Assembly (NCBI GenBank): GCA_037974335.1
Contig: CM075760.1
Span: forward strand, 20,726,291-20,790,290
Direction: 5' to 3'
Origin: Prionace glauca
Lineage: Eukaryota; Chordata; Chondrichthyes; Carcharhiniformes; Carcharhinidae
DNA length: 64,000 nucleotides
Shown here: piece after piece, positions 1-10,785 of the stretch
How the letters are laid out: the number at the start of each line of letters is the position of its first letter
How positions within the stretch are numbered: position 1 is the stretch's first letter
Program-made: the position numbers and the translations under genes
Notes under the pieces: model-generated
Seen by the model: only the letters and a program-made list of their open reading frames with translations
What the model was told of the DNA's origin: nothing
The model's database searches: none

Positions 1-1020
1 CATTGACAGATGTTCTCACCAGATTATGGTCCCTGGATTTATTTTCTGCTTAGAAATGAGATGTGCGGTTTGGAACAGTCAGAGAAACAGGAAGTTGTGT
101 TATTTGAGGATGAAACAGCCGGCGTCAGTTTGATGTTATCACCGTGAACAGTCTTCCTGCCTGTGAGGGTGAACTCACTCTGACAGCATCAAGAACAACC
201 ACACAGATTGCTGCTGGTCTCAGCATTACGTTCACCTCTATTCCCATGTTAAACAATAACGAAAGGAGATTCTTTGGATTTTTAACACAGTCATCGAATT
301 GAGAAATGGATCGAGGGACATCACTGGGAGAAATAAGGAGGAATTAGAGAACAAATGAGTTTTCCCAAAGAGAGTTATTAGAAAAGAGATTTAAAGTGAG
401 GGCCTGTCGGACGAAGTGGGAGAGAGAAACAGAGAAGATTGAATCTCCATCAATGAGATGTTTTCTCAGATATCAAAGAGATGAAGTATGTTTGTGCTTT
501 TTCAGAGAGGTAACGAGAGAGAGAAAACAATGAATAAGTTTAAGGAAATAGGAAGGTTAAATGAGAGAGTGTTTGAAAGAAAAAGGGACATTAAGTGACA
601 AAGACAGAATCTGAGAGGAACGTGGTTGAGTGAATGTGAGAGAGGTGCTAGAATAGAGTGTGACAGAGGTGGAAGGTAAGTGTGAGTGAATGCCTGGAGA
701 GAAAGAGCAACGTTCAGTGAATGTGAAAGAGATGAGAAGTGTTAAATGATTGAGTTTCTGAGAGAGAGATGTTAAGTGAGTGAATGTCTGAAAGCGAGGA
801 GAACAAGTTCACATATCTAGGGATCACTGAGACTGATCAAAATAAGGAGATAACCCAGAAAACTAAAAACAAGAAACTTCAGCTAAATTCTTAAATGGTC
901 AGTCAGGGCTCTGATGCTGCTCAGCTTCTCTTTGCTCTGTTTATAATGGTTAAAGGCTATCAGAGTGACATTTATTTAAAAGGATAGTGTGTGGGAAGCA
1001 CACATCATCAAAACTGAGAA
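1..1020. other. Non-coding, purine-rich stretch
   Basis: No gene is recognisable. From about 300 to 830 the + strand is strongly purine-rich, with loosely repeated GAGAGAGA and AGTGAATGTCTGAGAG-like words, a decayed GA minisatellite. Nothing like a finger or reverse transcriptase is seen. Confidence 0.5.
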
Positions 1021-1074
1021 TTCTTGGAACACACTGCAGCTCCTTCTCTATTCATCTGGGAATCAAAATTGTTG

Positions 1075-1400
1075 TCTAATTGTCCCAGCAGTTAACAAGC
1101 TCCTTTGAAGTTCTCCAGCTACTATGTTAATGCAGACTTCAACCAATTTATTTTAAGCCAGTTTCTGTTCAATAAACCAGAACTCACACACACGTGCACA
1201 CACACACTAAAATGTTTCAAACTTTTTTGCATTTTTAGTCTGGAAACCTAAACCTGCCGTTTCACTTTCAGTCAGAAACAGATCCCAGTTTTCCACCAAT
1301 CTTTGACAACATGTTTCCAGCATTCACCATAGTTCTTCCTGACTCTAAACACAGTTGTAAAGGAGCTTCTGTTCCATGTCTGGGAGCTCTGAACCATGGA
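1075..1400. repeat. Locally duplicated non-coding segment (copy 1)
   Basis: Two blocks (about 1075-1160 and 1240-1400) are clearly similar to blocks at about 26415-26500 and 26155-26320, but in swapped order. A short CA repeat (about 1186-1210) separates them here. The sequence belongs to the flank of the ZNF genes, and no protein is evident. The two regions probably derive from one tandemly repeated unit. Confidence 0.5.
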
Positions 1401-1718
1401 AAAGAGCGACTGGGACACATTTCTTACATACCTCAGGATTCACTCACATGGGGACTCCACTGTCAGGGAAAAGTGATGAGAAAGACCAAAGTGTTGTGTG
1501 TTCTTCTGAGCCTGACCATGAAGGACTGTGTCAAGAATGAAGTTCTGTTTACTGTATTTTCCTCCCTCAGACTGCCCTTTCTGAGCTGCAGCCTGGTGAT
1601 GTTGAACACTCAAATGGAAAAGACAAAAATCTACAACAATAATTCAATCAAATGTCTATTTCACATTTATTCAGAATATCAAACCTCAATAGAAGAAAAA
1701 AGTCAGAATGAACATAAT

Positions 1719-2867
1719 TCAGTCCTGGGTATGATTAACAGCATCAATATGTGTAGAATCCAAACCTTGCAATCTCTTGTGAACTCGCTGGTGTGTTAGC
1801 AGGTGGGATGACTGAATAAATCCCTTTCCACAGACACTACAGGTGAACGGCCTCTCCCCAGTGTGAACTCGCTGGTGTTGCAGAAGATAAGATAAATGAG
1901 AAAATCCCTTCCCACATACAGAGCAGGTAAATGGCTTCTCCTCACTGTGAACTCTCTGATGTGTCAGCAGGTTGGATGACTGACTGAATCCTTTCCCACA
2001 GGTGGAGCAGGTGAATGGCCTCTCCCCAGTGTGAACTCGCTGGTGATTCAATAGGTTGGATGAACGAGTGAATCCCTTCCCACACACGGAGCAAGTGAAT
2101 GGCCTCTCCTCACTGTGAACCTGCTGGTGAGTCAGAAGATTGTATGAACGGGTGAATCCCTTCCCACATTCAGAGCAGGTGAACGGTCGATCCCCTGTGT
2201 GGAGCTGCTGGTGTATCAGAAGATTGGATGAATTAATGAATCCCTTCCCACAGTCTGAGCAGGTGAAGGGCCTCTCCCCAGTGTGAATTCTCTGGTGGTT
2301 CAGTAGGGCAGATGGACGGCTGAATCCCTTCCCACACACACAGCAGGTGAATGGCCTCTCCCCAGTGTGAGTATATTGGTGTGTTAGCAGATCCTTTTTG
2401 TTTTTAAAGCTCTTCTCACAGTCAGAACAATTAAAAAGTTTGTTATCAGAGTGAACAAGTTGATGTGTCTGCAGGTGGGATGACTGAATGAATCCTTTCC
2501 CACACACAGAGCAGGTGAACGGTCTCTCCCCAGTGTGAATGCGTTGGTGTGTCAGCAGATCTTTTTCGCATTTAAAACTCTTCTCACAGTCAGAACATCT
2601 GAACAGTCTCTCATCAGTGTGAACAAGTTGGTGTGTCACAATGTGAGATGAGCGAGTGAATGTCTTCCCACACACAGGGCAGGTGAACGGCCTCTCCCCA
2701 GTGTGAACTCGATGGTGTGTCAAAAGGTTGTATGAATGAGTGAATCCTTTCCCACAGACGGAGCAGGTGAATGGTCTCTCCCCAGTGTGACTGCGCCGAT
2801 GAACTTCCAATTGTGACGGGAAACCGAATCCCTTCCCGCACTCCATACATTTCCATGGTTTCTCCAT
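1719..2867 (-). CDS. C2H2 zinc-finger protein, 13 fingers (ZNF-1)
   Basis: Predicted nuclear DNA-binding protein of 382 residues made almost only of C2H2 fingers. From the chosen ATG ([14 protein letters not shown]) there are 13 complete fingers of the form C-x2-C-x12-H-x3-H joined by TGERPFTC-type linkers, then the short tail [19 protein letters not shown]. Fingers 4 and 6 are divergent (SDCEKSFK with KCEKD or KNKKD helices). This start matches the MEKPWKC start in five paralogs. The frame stays open about 22 codons further upstream through a decayed finger without an ATG. The last exon appears to begin at 3223, after a 3' splice site read on the minus strand. It is divergent with the gene at 5536 across a GC-rich promoter. 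No KRAB or other effector domain is seen, so transcriptional repression or activation cannot be assigned. Confidence 0.88.
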   Translation of the reverse strand: MEKPWKCMECGKGFGFPSQLEVHRRSHTGERPFTCSVCGKGFTHSYNLLTHHRVHTGERPFTCPVCGKTFTRSSHIVTHQLVHTDERLFRCSDCEKSFKCEKDLLTHQRIHTGERPFTCSVCGKGFIQSSHLQTHQLVHSDNKLFNCSDCEKSFKNKKDLLTHQYTHTGERPFTCCVCGKGFSRPSALLNHQRIHTGERPFTCSDCGKGFINSSNLLIHQQLHTGDRPFTCSECGKGFTRSYNLLTHQQVHSEERPFTCSVCGKGFTRSSNLLNHQRVHTGERPFTCSTCGKGFSQSSNLLTHQRVHSEEKPFTCSVCGKGFSHLSYLLQHQRVHTGERPFTCSVCGKGFIQSSHLLTHQRVHKRLQGLDSTHIDAVNHTQD

Positions 2868-3223
2868 GGTGCTGGTGCTCTTGTGTTTCTCCAGGGTGGA
2901 TGAACAGTTGAAGCCTTGCCCACACACACACACATGTATATAGTTTCACCCTGCTGTGAATGGTGTGATGATTTTTCAGGCTGTGAAACTGGTTAAAGCT
3001 CTTTCTACAGTCAGTTCACTGGACCATTCTCACTCGGGTGCGTGTTTGTCCCGATGCTTTTCTGGTCACACTATGTTTAAAATCTTTGCCCCCAGAATAG
3101 ACAAACATTTTTCCTTTCATATTCAAAAGCTGATGATATTCAGCTCCTGATGAATCAAATGGCTTTGTCAGACGTGATGTTCAGTTTGCGTTTTCCATCT
3201 GCCAATCCTCCACTTCCAATATC
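2868..3223 (-). other. 5' leader of ZNF-1 exon with decayed finger
   Basis: On the minus strand a polypyrimidine tract ending in CCAG (3224-3227) precedes an exon start at 3223. The exon then runs through leader sequence containing a decayed finger, recognisable as GKSFNQFHSLK-like and CVCGQGFN-like pieces, before the ATG at 2867. A (TG)n run sits inside the decayed finger. The same leader layout is found in the ZNF copies at 28.7, 30.8, 41.3, 58.4 and 62.8 kb. Confidence 0.55.
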
Positions 3224-3680
3224 CTGGAAAAAGTTGAGAAAAGTCATCACCGTCAGTCCAGGATAGAAATTCTGAACAAACGATTCTAGTTTCTCAGCAA
3301 CATTTTTTCCTCACCTGGTCTCCCAAATCTGCAATTCCCCACCCCACAGACTCTCCCCCCTGCCTGGCTGAAATCCAAATCTATCTCACCATCTCCACCA
3401 TTTCTTTCCTCCACTCCCAGTTTTCTCCCTCCCTCTTCTCTGTCTCTGAGTTCAGTTCTCCAGCTCCTGTCTGCAGACTGACAATAAAACCAATGGGTCT
3501 TATTGGGGGTGTTGGGGCCTCCAGCGGGTGTTGGTGAATCCTCCCCCTCACCTCCCAGGGTTTCCTTCCTTTCCAGAGATCAGAGTCCTCATTGATTTGA
3601 GGCCAAAGTGTAACTTCTTATTTACTGTCCCCCTCCCCCATCCTCTGATGTGAACCATCCTCCAGTGGCTGAGCCAGGAT
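3224..3680. other. Intron between ZNF-1 leader and promoter
   Basis: Non-coding. The part near 3240-3450 resembles the corresponding introns at 10.03-10.18, 29.1-29.28, 41.63-41.79 and 58.8-58.94 kb. No mobile element was recognised in it. Confidence 0.5.
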
Positions 3681-4110
3681 GGGGCCGTTAACCTGGGTCT
3701 GTTCCCGGGAGGGAGAAGCCCCGCAGCTGCAAACCAGGGAGCTGACAATGATTCTGAAGGGTTTGCGGATCCACAAAGTGTTTCCAGACCCGCCAAGCCA
3801 CCGCCTAACGCTGACTCCGCTTCTCCGGGACAAACAAGCGCCAAAGACAGCAATGACACTGCGCTTGCTCCACATCACAAAAGCCCAGGCACTGATTGAC
3901 GGCGGCTCCGGACCAATAGAAAGAGAGGGGTGGGCCTGGAGGACTGAGCGGAGGAAGGGGCTGGTCCTCAAACCAATCGGAGTGAATGAGGGGCGGGGCT
4001 GGAGGATCGAGCTGGAGCGGCTGGTCCTCCAACCAATCAGAGTGAAAGAGGGGGCGTGACCTGAAGCATGCGCATTGCGGGTAAAGGCGATGGATGGACA
4101 ATTTTAATTT
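3680..4110. promoter_or_regulatory. Bidirectional CpG/CCAAT promoter of ZNF-1 and ZNF-2
   Basis: GC- and CpG-rich segment between two divergent ZNF genes. CCAAT boxes start at 3913, 3973 and 4033, exactly 60 bp apart, each followed by a GGGCGGGGC- or GGGGGCGTG-like GC box. An NRF1-like GCATGCGCA lies at 4066-4074. No TATA box is obvious. NF-Y/Sp1/NRF1 use is inferred from motifs only. Transcription to both sides is inferred from gene orientation. Confidence 0.65.
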
Positions 4111-4346
4111 GGAAGCGAGATCGATACGAGATAGAGGGTGACGTGCGGGGAACGATAAATACGACGGGTAGGTGGAGAGGCTTCTTAAACATGCTGTTCA
4201 AACCCAAACCCCGAAAAGAACTTTCCGGTCCCCCCCCCGTTTGTACCAAATGAAGCCGCAGTTTGTAGTGTTGGGCCCGGGCTGACTGCCGCCATTGAGG
4301 CTGAATGTGGGAGGCCGGCAGGGATTGTGAATGGAGAGTGAAGCCC

Positions 4347-4450
4347 TGACGTCACAATGGAATGGGTGAGAGTGTGGCGTCACAATGGAAGCGGCTGAGT
4401 GTGATGTCACAGTGGAATGGGTGAGTGTGTGACGTCACAATGGGTGAGGT
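4347..4450. repeat. CRE-containing 27-28 bp tandem repeat
   Basis: Four units start with TGACGTCA (4347), TGGCGTCA (4375), TGATGTCA (4402) and TGACGTCA (4430), so the period is 27-28 bp. Each is followed by CAATGGAATGGGTGAG-like sequence. Two of the four carry the perfect CREB/ATF palindrome. The array lies just downstream of the promoter on the ZNF-2 side. Confidence 0.8.
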
Positions 4451-4500
4451 CTCCAGATGAGTTGAGACTTGGGTGGATTCGGGTGATGGCACTGACATGT

Positions 4501-4800
4501 GGCCCGGTGGCACAATGGTTAGCACAGCTGCCTAACAGTGCCAGGGACCCAGGTGGAATTCTGGCCTCGGGGCACTGTGAGGAGTTTGCACATTCTCCTT
4601 GTGGCTGTATGGGTTTTCTCCAGGTGCTCCAGTTTCCTCCCATAATCCAAAGATGTGCAGGCTAAATTAACCCTTGGCATCAACAGGATTAACAAGGTAA
4701 ATACATAAGATAAATGGGGATGATAGGGCTTGGATGGGATTGTTGTCAGTGCAGGCTCGATGGGCCAAATGGCCTCCTCACACTAGGTTTTCAATGAATG
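4501..4800 (+). mobile_element. tRNA-derived SINE (elasmobranch HE1-like), full length
   Basis: Starts with the tRNA-like head GGTGGCACAATGGTTAGCAC, continues through the conserved body (GAGTTTGCACATTCTCC, GTTTCCTCC) and ends with a GGCTCGATGGGCCAAATGGCC tail. The internal B-box region is degenerate. The family name is from memory; the homology to the other copies in this window is seen directly. Confidence 0.85.
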
Positions 4801-5426
4801 AAGACAGAAATAGGCAGTCTTTATGATATGTGGATATGTGGCTGGGAGCTCCTCCTAGAGTGAAATATTTCATCAGGATTGTGAACAGCCTAGTTCAGCC
4901 TCAGACAGTTGCCAGGAAGCAGGATAGAGTTGCTGGTGACGAAGTGGAGTTTGTGATGGGGACTGAACACAATGGGTTCAAGTCTTCCCAGTATTGAAAG
5001 AAATTTCTGTTCGTTAATACTGGCTATCAGACAAGTCAAGACATGAGTTGGAGGGGAACTTGGAGTTGATGATGTTCACATCTACCTGCTATCTTGATCC
5101 TTTGAGATGGTGGAGGTTGAGGGTTTGGGAGATTCTGTCAGTGTTCTCATTGAGTTGTAGATGTATAAAATCCCTCTCCTTCATCCCCGATCTCTCCTAT
5201 TTCTCTGTCTTTTTCCATTGTGCCCAGACTGGATGGCAGGTTCCCTTCCCTGAAGGACATAAGGAAATCAATTGGGTTTTTTGACAATCCAGCAGTTTTC
5301 ATAGTCACCTTTTCCCAGTGCCGTTCCCACAAATTACCAGATTCTTTCAGCTCAATTTCACAACTTGCCATTGTGTTTTGTGGGTTCACTCTCACTTCCT
5401 TTTTCTATTTTAAATCAATTTCACAG
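4800..5426 (+). other. Intron upstream of ZNF-2 last exon
   Basis: Non-coding and alignable over most of its length with 43720-45011 upstream of ZNF-8. Shared words include CAGCCTCAGACAGTTGCC and AAATCCCTCT. The ZNF-8 copy carries an extra LINE insertion. It ends in a good 3' splice site, TTTTAAATCAATTTCACAG, at 5426. Confidence 0.6.
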
Positions 5427-5535
5427 GGTATTAGAAGAGGAGGTTTTGCAGTTTGGAAACTGAAACCAAGCTTGGTATCAGCACCTTATGGAGCCAGCCA
5501 ATTTATTGCAATCTGAATATCAATGTGTTTTGAAC
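5427..5535 (+). other. 5' leader of ZNF-2 last exon
   Basis: Begins after the CACAG acceptor at 5422-5426 (AGGTATTAGAAGAGGAGG-type exon start shared with the 22.18 and 45.01 kb genes). It carries an in-frame upstream ATG at 5488, while the conserved family start is at 5536. Confidence 0.55.
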
Positions 5536-6837
5536 ATGGAAGAAAATAGCACCATTCACAGTGGAGAGAAACTATACACGTGTTCTGTGTGTGGACAAGA
5601 CTTCAGCCAATCATCTGACCTTTTGGAACACAATTGCAGTCACAACAGACAGAAACTGTTGTGGAAATGTGGGGACTGTGAGAAGGGATTCAAATCCCCA
5701 TCCTTGCTGGAAATTCATCTACGTAGTCACACTGGGGAGAGGCCATTCACCTGCTCCCAGTGTGGGAAAGGATTCACTCAGTCATCCAGCTTACATATTC
5801 ACCAGAGGACTCACACTGAGGAGAGGCCATTCACCTGCTCTGTGTGTGGGAAGGCATTCAATCGGTCATTCAGCCTAGCCTTGCACAAGCGAACTCACAC
5901 AGGGGAGAAACCGTTCACCTGCTCTGTGTGTGGGAAGGGATTCAATCAGTCATCAAACCTAGCAAAGCACCAGCGAATTCACAGTGAGGAGAGACCATTC
6001 ACCTGCTCTGTGTGTGGGAAGGGCTTCAAAGCATCATCCATGCTAACAAAACACCACCGCGTTCACAATGGGGAGAGGCCATTCAGCTGTTCTCAATGTG
6101 GGAGGAGATTCGCGCTCTCAGCCAACCTGCTGACACACCAGCGAATTCACACTGGGGAGAGGCCATTCATCTGCTCCCAGTGTGGGAAAGGATTCACTCA
6201 GTCATCCAGTTTACATATACACCAGAGGACCCACACTGGGGAAAGACCATTCACCTGTTCTGTGTGTGGGAAGGCATTCAGTCAGTCATCTAACCTAACA
6301 TTACACCAGCAAGTTCACACTGGGGAAAAGCCATTCACTTGCTCCCAGTGTGGGAAGGGATTTGCTCGCTCATCCAACCTCCTGATACACCTGCGAGTTC
6401 ACACTGGGGAGAGGCCGTTAACTTGCTCCCAGTGTCAGAAGCGATTCACTGACTCATCTCACCTGCTGGCACACCAGCGAACTCACACTGGGGAGAGGCC
6501 TTTCATCTACTCCCAGTGTGGGAAGGGATTTGCACACTCAGGCAATCTGTGGACACACCAGCGAGTTCACACTGGGGAGAAACCATTCATCTGTTCCCAG
6601 TGTGGGAAGGGATTCAGTCAATCATCCAACCTAGCAATACACCAACGGATTCACACTGGGGAGAGGATGTTCACTTGTTCCCAATGTGGGAAGGGCTTTG
6701 CTCACTCACACACACTGCAGGCTCACCAACGAGTTCACAGTGGAGAGAAGCCATTCACTTGCTCTGTGTGTGGGAAGGAATTCAGTCAGTCATCAAATCT
6801 ATTGAAACACCAGCAAATTCACAAGGAACTATTGTGA
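5536..6837 (+). CDS. C2H2 zinc-finger protein, 15 fingers (ZNF-2)
   Basis: Predicted nuclear protein of 433 residues, or 449 if the in-frame ATG at 5488 is used. The start at 5536 (MEENSTIHSGEK) was chosen because the paralogs at 22287 and 45119 begin at the same place. Fifteen fingers follow. The first (CSVCGQDFSQSSDLLEH) and second (WKCGDCEKGFK) are divergent, the rest are canonical with TGERPF linkers. Finger 12 reads FIYSQCGKGF, so its first zinc-binding cysteine has become tyrosine and that finger probably does not fold. The contact residues at helix positions -1, 2, 3 and 6 differ between most fingers, as expected for a long, specific DNA site. It is divergent with ZNF-1. The protein ends after HQQIHKELL. 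No effector domain is visible. Confidence 0.9.
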   Translation: MEENSTIHSGEKLYTCSVCGQDFSQSSDLLEHNCSHNRQKLLWKCGDCEKGFKSPSLLEIHLRSHTGERPFTCSQCGKGFTQSSSLHIHQRTHTEERPFTCSVCGKAFNRSFSLALHKRTHTGEKPFTCSVCGKGFNQSSNLAKHQRIHSEERPFTCSVCGKGFKASSMLTKHHRVHNGERPFSCSQCGRRFALSANLLTHQRIHTGERPFICSQCGKGFTQSSSLHIHQRTHTGERPFTCSVCGKAFSQSSNLTLHQQVHTGEKPFTCSQCGKGFARSSNLLIHLRVHTGERPLTCSQCQKRFTDSSHLLAHQRTHTGERPFIYSQCGKGFAHSGNLWTHQRVHTGEKPFICSQCGKGFSQSSNLAIHQRIHTGERMFTCSQCGKGFAHSHTLQAHQRVHSGEKPFTCSVCGKEFSQSSNLLKHQQIHKELL

Positions 6838-7390
6838 TTGAATTTTGCTGTGAATCATATTCATTCTGAACCATGGCCATTTCAGTCTGGTTCTGCTAAA
6901 TTGAACAGCGACTCCAGCCCTGCTATCGGTGTTAATATAGTTCGTCTGAGAATGGGAGAATTTGGGATCAGGAAACTCAAACAAAACCTCAGATCAGGAT
7001 TGGATGGAGCCACACAATTTATCGTAAGCTAAACAGTGGAGAATTCTGAACCTGGAAGGAAACAACACCATTCACAACCACAGTCACAATAGGGAGAAAC
7101 CATGGAAATGTGGAGACTCAGAGGACTCAGTTACTTGTCAGAGCTAGAAACTCAGCAGTGCACTCACACTGGGGGGAGGCCATTCATCCGCTCTGAGTGT
7201 GGGAATGGATTCACTCAGTCTTCTGACTACACACCAGTGAGTTCAGACTGGGGAGAAACCATTCAACTGCCCTGAGTCAGAATAGATTCAGTCGGCCATC
7301 CACACTGCTGAGTCACCAGTGAGTTTACAACTAACCACAGTGATTGGATTTATCTGTTAATCACATCAAGGACTGAGCTGTGTTCAGTGT
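6838..7390 (+). pseudogene. ZNF relic downstream of ZNF-2
   Basis: Contains a decayed copy of the leader (GAATTTGGGATCAGGAAACTC, then GAACCTGGAAGGAAACAAC). It is followed by pieces of two or three fingers (AAACCATGGAAATGTGGAGAC; GGCCATTCATCCGC; GAGTGTGGGAATGGATTCAC) interrupted by stops and shifts. It lies in tandem behind ZNF-2. An equivalent relic lies behind ZNF-8 at 46.0-46.2 kb, so the gene-plus-relic order is older than the block duplication. Confidence 0.75.
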
Positions 7391-9235
7391 AAGTGAACCG
7401 GCAAATGAGGTTAAGGGACAGGTCAATAGAGGTGCAGTGGCAGATATTGAAAGGGATATTTCAGGAAACCCAGAACAGATACAGATTCCAATGAGAAAGA
7501 AAAATTCCAAGAGGAGGATCCACCATCCGTGGTTCATTACAAAAGTTAAAGATAGTATAAAACTTAAAGAAAAAAGCAAAGAATTGCACAAAGACGGGTG
7601 GCAGGTCAGAAAACTAGACAGAATATAAACAGCAAAGAATGATAAAAAGATTAATAAGGAGAGAAGAATTCGAGTACGAGAGAAGACCAGTTAGAAATAT
7701 AAAGACAGATAGTAAATGTTTCTCTGGATATTTAAATAAAAAAGAGCTAACAAAGTGAATGTTGGTCCAGGAGAAAGTGATTCCGGAGAATTAATAACAG
7801 AAAGTAAGGAGATGGAAGATGAATTCAACAGGCATTCTGCATCAGTCTTCACTATAGTTTAATACTCTATCCGATAGTATCGAGGACAGAAGTTATATCC
7901 TATCAGGGTGTGGAAGGGAGAGAGAAACTCAGGAAAACTGCTGTCACTTATGAAGTGGTACAGAGCAAATAGTTGGAATTGTGGGATGACAAATCCTGGG
8001 CCTTGATGTACTCCATTCTAGGCTCTTAAAAGAAGTAGCTCGTAAACTAGAAGCAAAGTACTGTGGATACTGATAATCTTAATTGAAAACAGAAAATGCT
8101 GGAAAGACTCAGCAGGTCTGGCAGCATCAGTGGAGGGAGAAACAGAGTTGACGTTTTGAGGCCATGTGGCTGTTCTTCAGCTGAAGATGGGTAGAAATGG
8201 CTGGTGAGATAGCTGATGCAATGTTTTTAATTTTCCAAAATTCTCTGGTTTTGGTGGAAGTTCCATTAGATTGGAAAGTAGCAAATGTAACTCCTTTATT
8301 CAAAAGAGAGAGGCAAAAAGCAGGAAACTACAGAACAGTTAACATGTCATAGGAAAAATGTTAGAAGTTATTATTAAATATGTTACAGCATGGTAGTGAG
8401 AAAAAAGTCAGGCTATGAAGGAGAATCAACACAGTTTTGAGAAAGGGAAATCATATTCATTCTATTTTTTCAGTTCTTTGAAGGATTCACACGTGCTGTG
8501 GATAAAGGGGAACCAGACGTGCATAAAGGTGAATGTACTGAGATTTCCAGAATGCATTTGTAAGCTACCACATCAAAGGTTATTGTGGAAAATAAAAACT
8601 CCTCATGGGGTGGGGGGGCGGAATGGTAACATATTGACAGAGAAAGAAGATTGGCTAGTTAATAGGAAATGGTTGGCATAAATGGGTCTTTTTTCTAGTT
8701 GGCTGTATGTGATGAGTGGTGTGCCACAGGGATCAATGCTGGGACCTCAACCTTTTTACCATTTGTCTCAATGGCTCCGATAAAGGAATTGAAGATATGG
8801 TTGTTAAATTTGCTGATGATATAAAGCTAGCTGGAAAAGTAAGTAATGAAAGGGATGTAAGGAGGCTATAAAGGGACATAGGTTAAGCAAGTGGGCAAAG
8901 AACCAGTAAATATAATATAAATGTGGACAAATGTGAAATTGTCCATTTTGGTAGGAAGAGTAAAAACAAAGTATATCATCAAAACAGTGAAGGATTCGGA
9001 GGGATCTGTGTATCTTTGTGCATGAATCACAAAAGGCAGGTCCAGCAAGTAATCAGGAAAATTAATAGAATGTTATTGTTTATTGTGAAAAGAATTAGTT
9101 ACAAAAGAAGGGACGTTATTCGTCAGTTATACAGAACACTGGTGTGATCACAGTTGAAGTATTATTCATCTCCTTAAGGATGTAAATATGTAAGAAGCAG
9201 CTCAGAAAAGGTCCACTGCACTAATACCTGGGATA
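7391..9235 (+). mobile_element. Old CR1-type LINE, heavily decayed
   Basis: Fragments of a CR1-like ORF2 in order: the linker after the endonuclease (KRRIHHPWFITKVKDSIKLK at about 7.5 kb), the GFEKGKS-like block (about 8.4 kb), the GVPQG/GLNLFT-like block (about 8.7 kb), the FADD region (AAATTTGCTGATGATATAAA at about 8.8 kb), and the C-terminal CEIVHFGRKSK and VIRKINRMLLFIVK pieces (8.9-9.1 kb). Many stops and shifts are present. A dispersed element is inserted at about 8075-8200. Confidence 0.75.
8075..8200 (+). repeat. Dispersed AGCAGGTCTG-type repeat
   Basis: Carries the words ACAGAAAATGCTGGAAA, CTCAGCAGGTCTGGCAGC and GGAGAGAAACAGAGTT. The same sequence, in either orientation, recurs at about 10.68, 12.79, 28.0, 33.5 and 54.46 kb. 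I cannot name the family. Confidence 0.6.
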
Positions 9236-9890
9236 GATGGCGAAAGGGTTAAAAATCATTCAATGCAGCAAAATTCCTGAGAAACTGCTCGAGCTGCAAG
9301 ATACAGCCGCAAAAACAATCGACATGGAGCCTTTGATGGACCACAGGAGGGCTGTAACTACAACATCACTGCTTTCAGATAACAGACTGCAGTGTATTTT
9401 GACAGAAATCATAAGTCACCACTCAGGTTGCCAAACAGTCAAGGACCACATTCATATGTTTATTGATAATGTAACTGTGTACATGTGCCCTGTTGATGGA
9501 ATATTGTAATTAGGCAAGCGTAGGGCTGCTGTCATTGCTAAAACACTACTGTGGAAAATAAATGAAGTAATCAGAACTGTTAGTTGGGATTGGATTTGAG
9601 TACCTTTGAATAAGTTTACAACTTTGATTTGTGTGACAATGACTTATAGTTGATAAAGATATAATTGCTATTGTATTACTTTGCTCTGGGAGCCTGTATG
9701 TCACATGTGGAAACAGGTTTCCCCTGCTATTAGATTGAATAAAGGCCAATTTTAAACTTTGAAAATATTTGTCTGGATTCTCGGGGGAGTGAAGAATGGG
9801 ACAGTTAGTAAAGTTCCCTATCAAAGGGTATGGAGAAAAGGCAGGAGAATGGCAATAAGCCATAATGTTCATTTGGAGGGCCAGTGTAAA
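9236..9890. other. Unassigned non-coding stretch with a LINE-tail trace
   Basis: A 90-codon open frame (9237-9509, +) matches nothing I recognise and has no gene context. At about 9830-9870 a short trace of a LINE 3' tail (AGAAAAGGCAGGAGAATGGC) is present. Otherwise nothing is seen. Confidence 0.35.
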
Positions 9891-10180
9891 CACAATGGGT
9901 CTCCTGCAACACGATTCTGTGAAATTCAGGTCCTGGTGGATCAAGTGACCCTGTCAAATTTTGATCTAATGTTTGGTTTTAATTTTCTATCATTAAATCC
10001 TTCCCTTCTAATTTAAAAAAAGGGAGTTGATGGTGTCAGTGTCACTGTCAATGCAGAATAGAAATTCAAAACAGATAATTCCAGTTTCTCTGGAACACTC
10101 TTCCCCCTCGTTTTCCCCAAACTTGTGGTTCAATCAAACTAAAAGACCAAAATTAACAACAAAGTCCCAACAGAATCTCC
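9890..10180 (-). pseudogene. Isolated ZNF leader/intron relic
   Basis: The minus strand resembles the exon start and preceding intron of the minus-strand ZNF genes. Shared words with 58.7-58.94 kb include GATCAAGTGACCCTGTCA-like, GGAGTTGATGGTGTCAGTGTCAC-like and CCAATCAAACTAAAA-like sequence. No finger array remains beside it. Confidence 0.55.
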
Positions 10181-10464
10181 CTCTTCAGGGCCACCTGGGC
10201 ATAGACAAAGACTACAGAAGATCAACCAGAGTGACCCCCCCATCTCCCCCTTCAGCCCCTCCTATCCTGGATCTACAGATGACTGTTCTAACCAGGGTCC
10301 AAAGCACGTCCAGGAGAACATGCTCCCACTCACCCACTCCCTCCACACTATACAGCCTTCTGGACTCAACATTCAGTCCATCAATTTCAGAGAGTAAACT
10401 CTCAGCCCATTCTGTTTCTTTATCTTTGATTGTTTCATTTTTCCTCCTTTCAGTCAACAACTAA

Positions 10465-10487
10465 CCCCCCCCCCCCCCCCCCCCCCC
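10465..10487. repeat. Poly-C tract (23 C)
   Basis: Uninterrupted run of 23 cytosines on the + strand. The length may be unreliable in the assembly. Confidence 0.9.
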
Positions 10488-10669
10488 ACCAACTCCCCTG
10501 GTCCTGACACAGCTTTTGTTTTTTTCCCACTCCATCTCCATTCCCTCTGGCTCTGGGGGATTTACTTTTCTCTCATTCAATCTCTCCTGTCTTCCACCCT
10601 ATCACAGACTTTCATTTAGTTCATGTCACACTCCTCCGCTTTCTCCAAACCTGTTACATTTCTAACATT

Positions 10670-10785
10670 TCCCAGTTCTGATGAGAGGTCACAGACCTGA
10701 AATATTAACGCTGTTTCTTTCTCTGCACAGATGCCTCACCTGCTGAGTTTTATTCCAGTATTTTTGTGCTTTTCAAGATTTCACA
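10670..10785 (-). repeat. Dispersed AGCAGGTCTG-type repeat, reverse copy
   Basis: Contains TGATGAGAGGTCACAGACCTG, GTTTCTTTCTCTGCACAG and CACCTGCTGAGTTTTATTCC, the reverse complement of the element at 8075-8200. Confidence 0.55.

Noticed and set aside
9237-9509. 90-codon open frame as a gene
   Set aside because: No similarity that I recognise, no start or splice context, and it lies between decayed LINE pieces.
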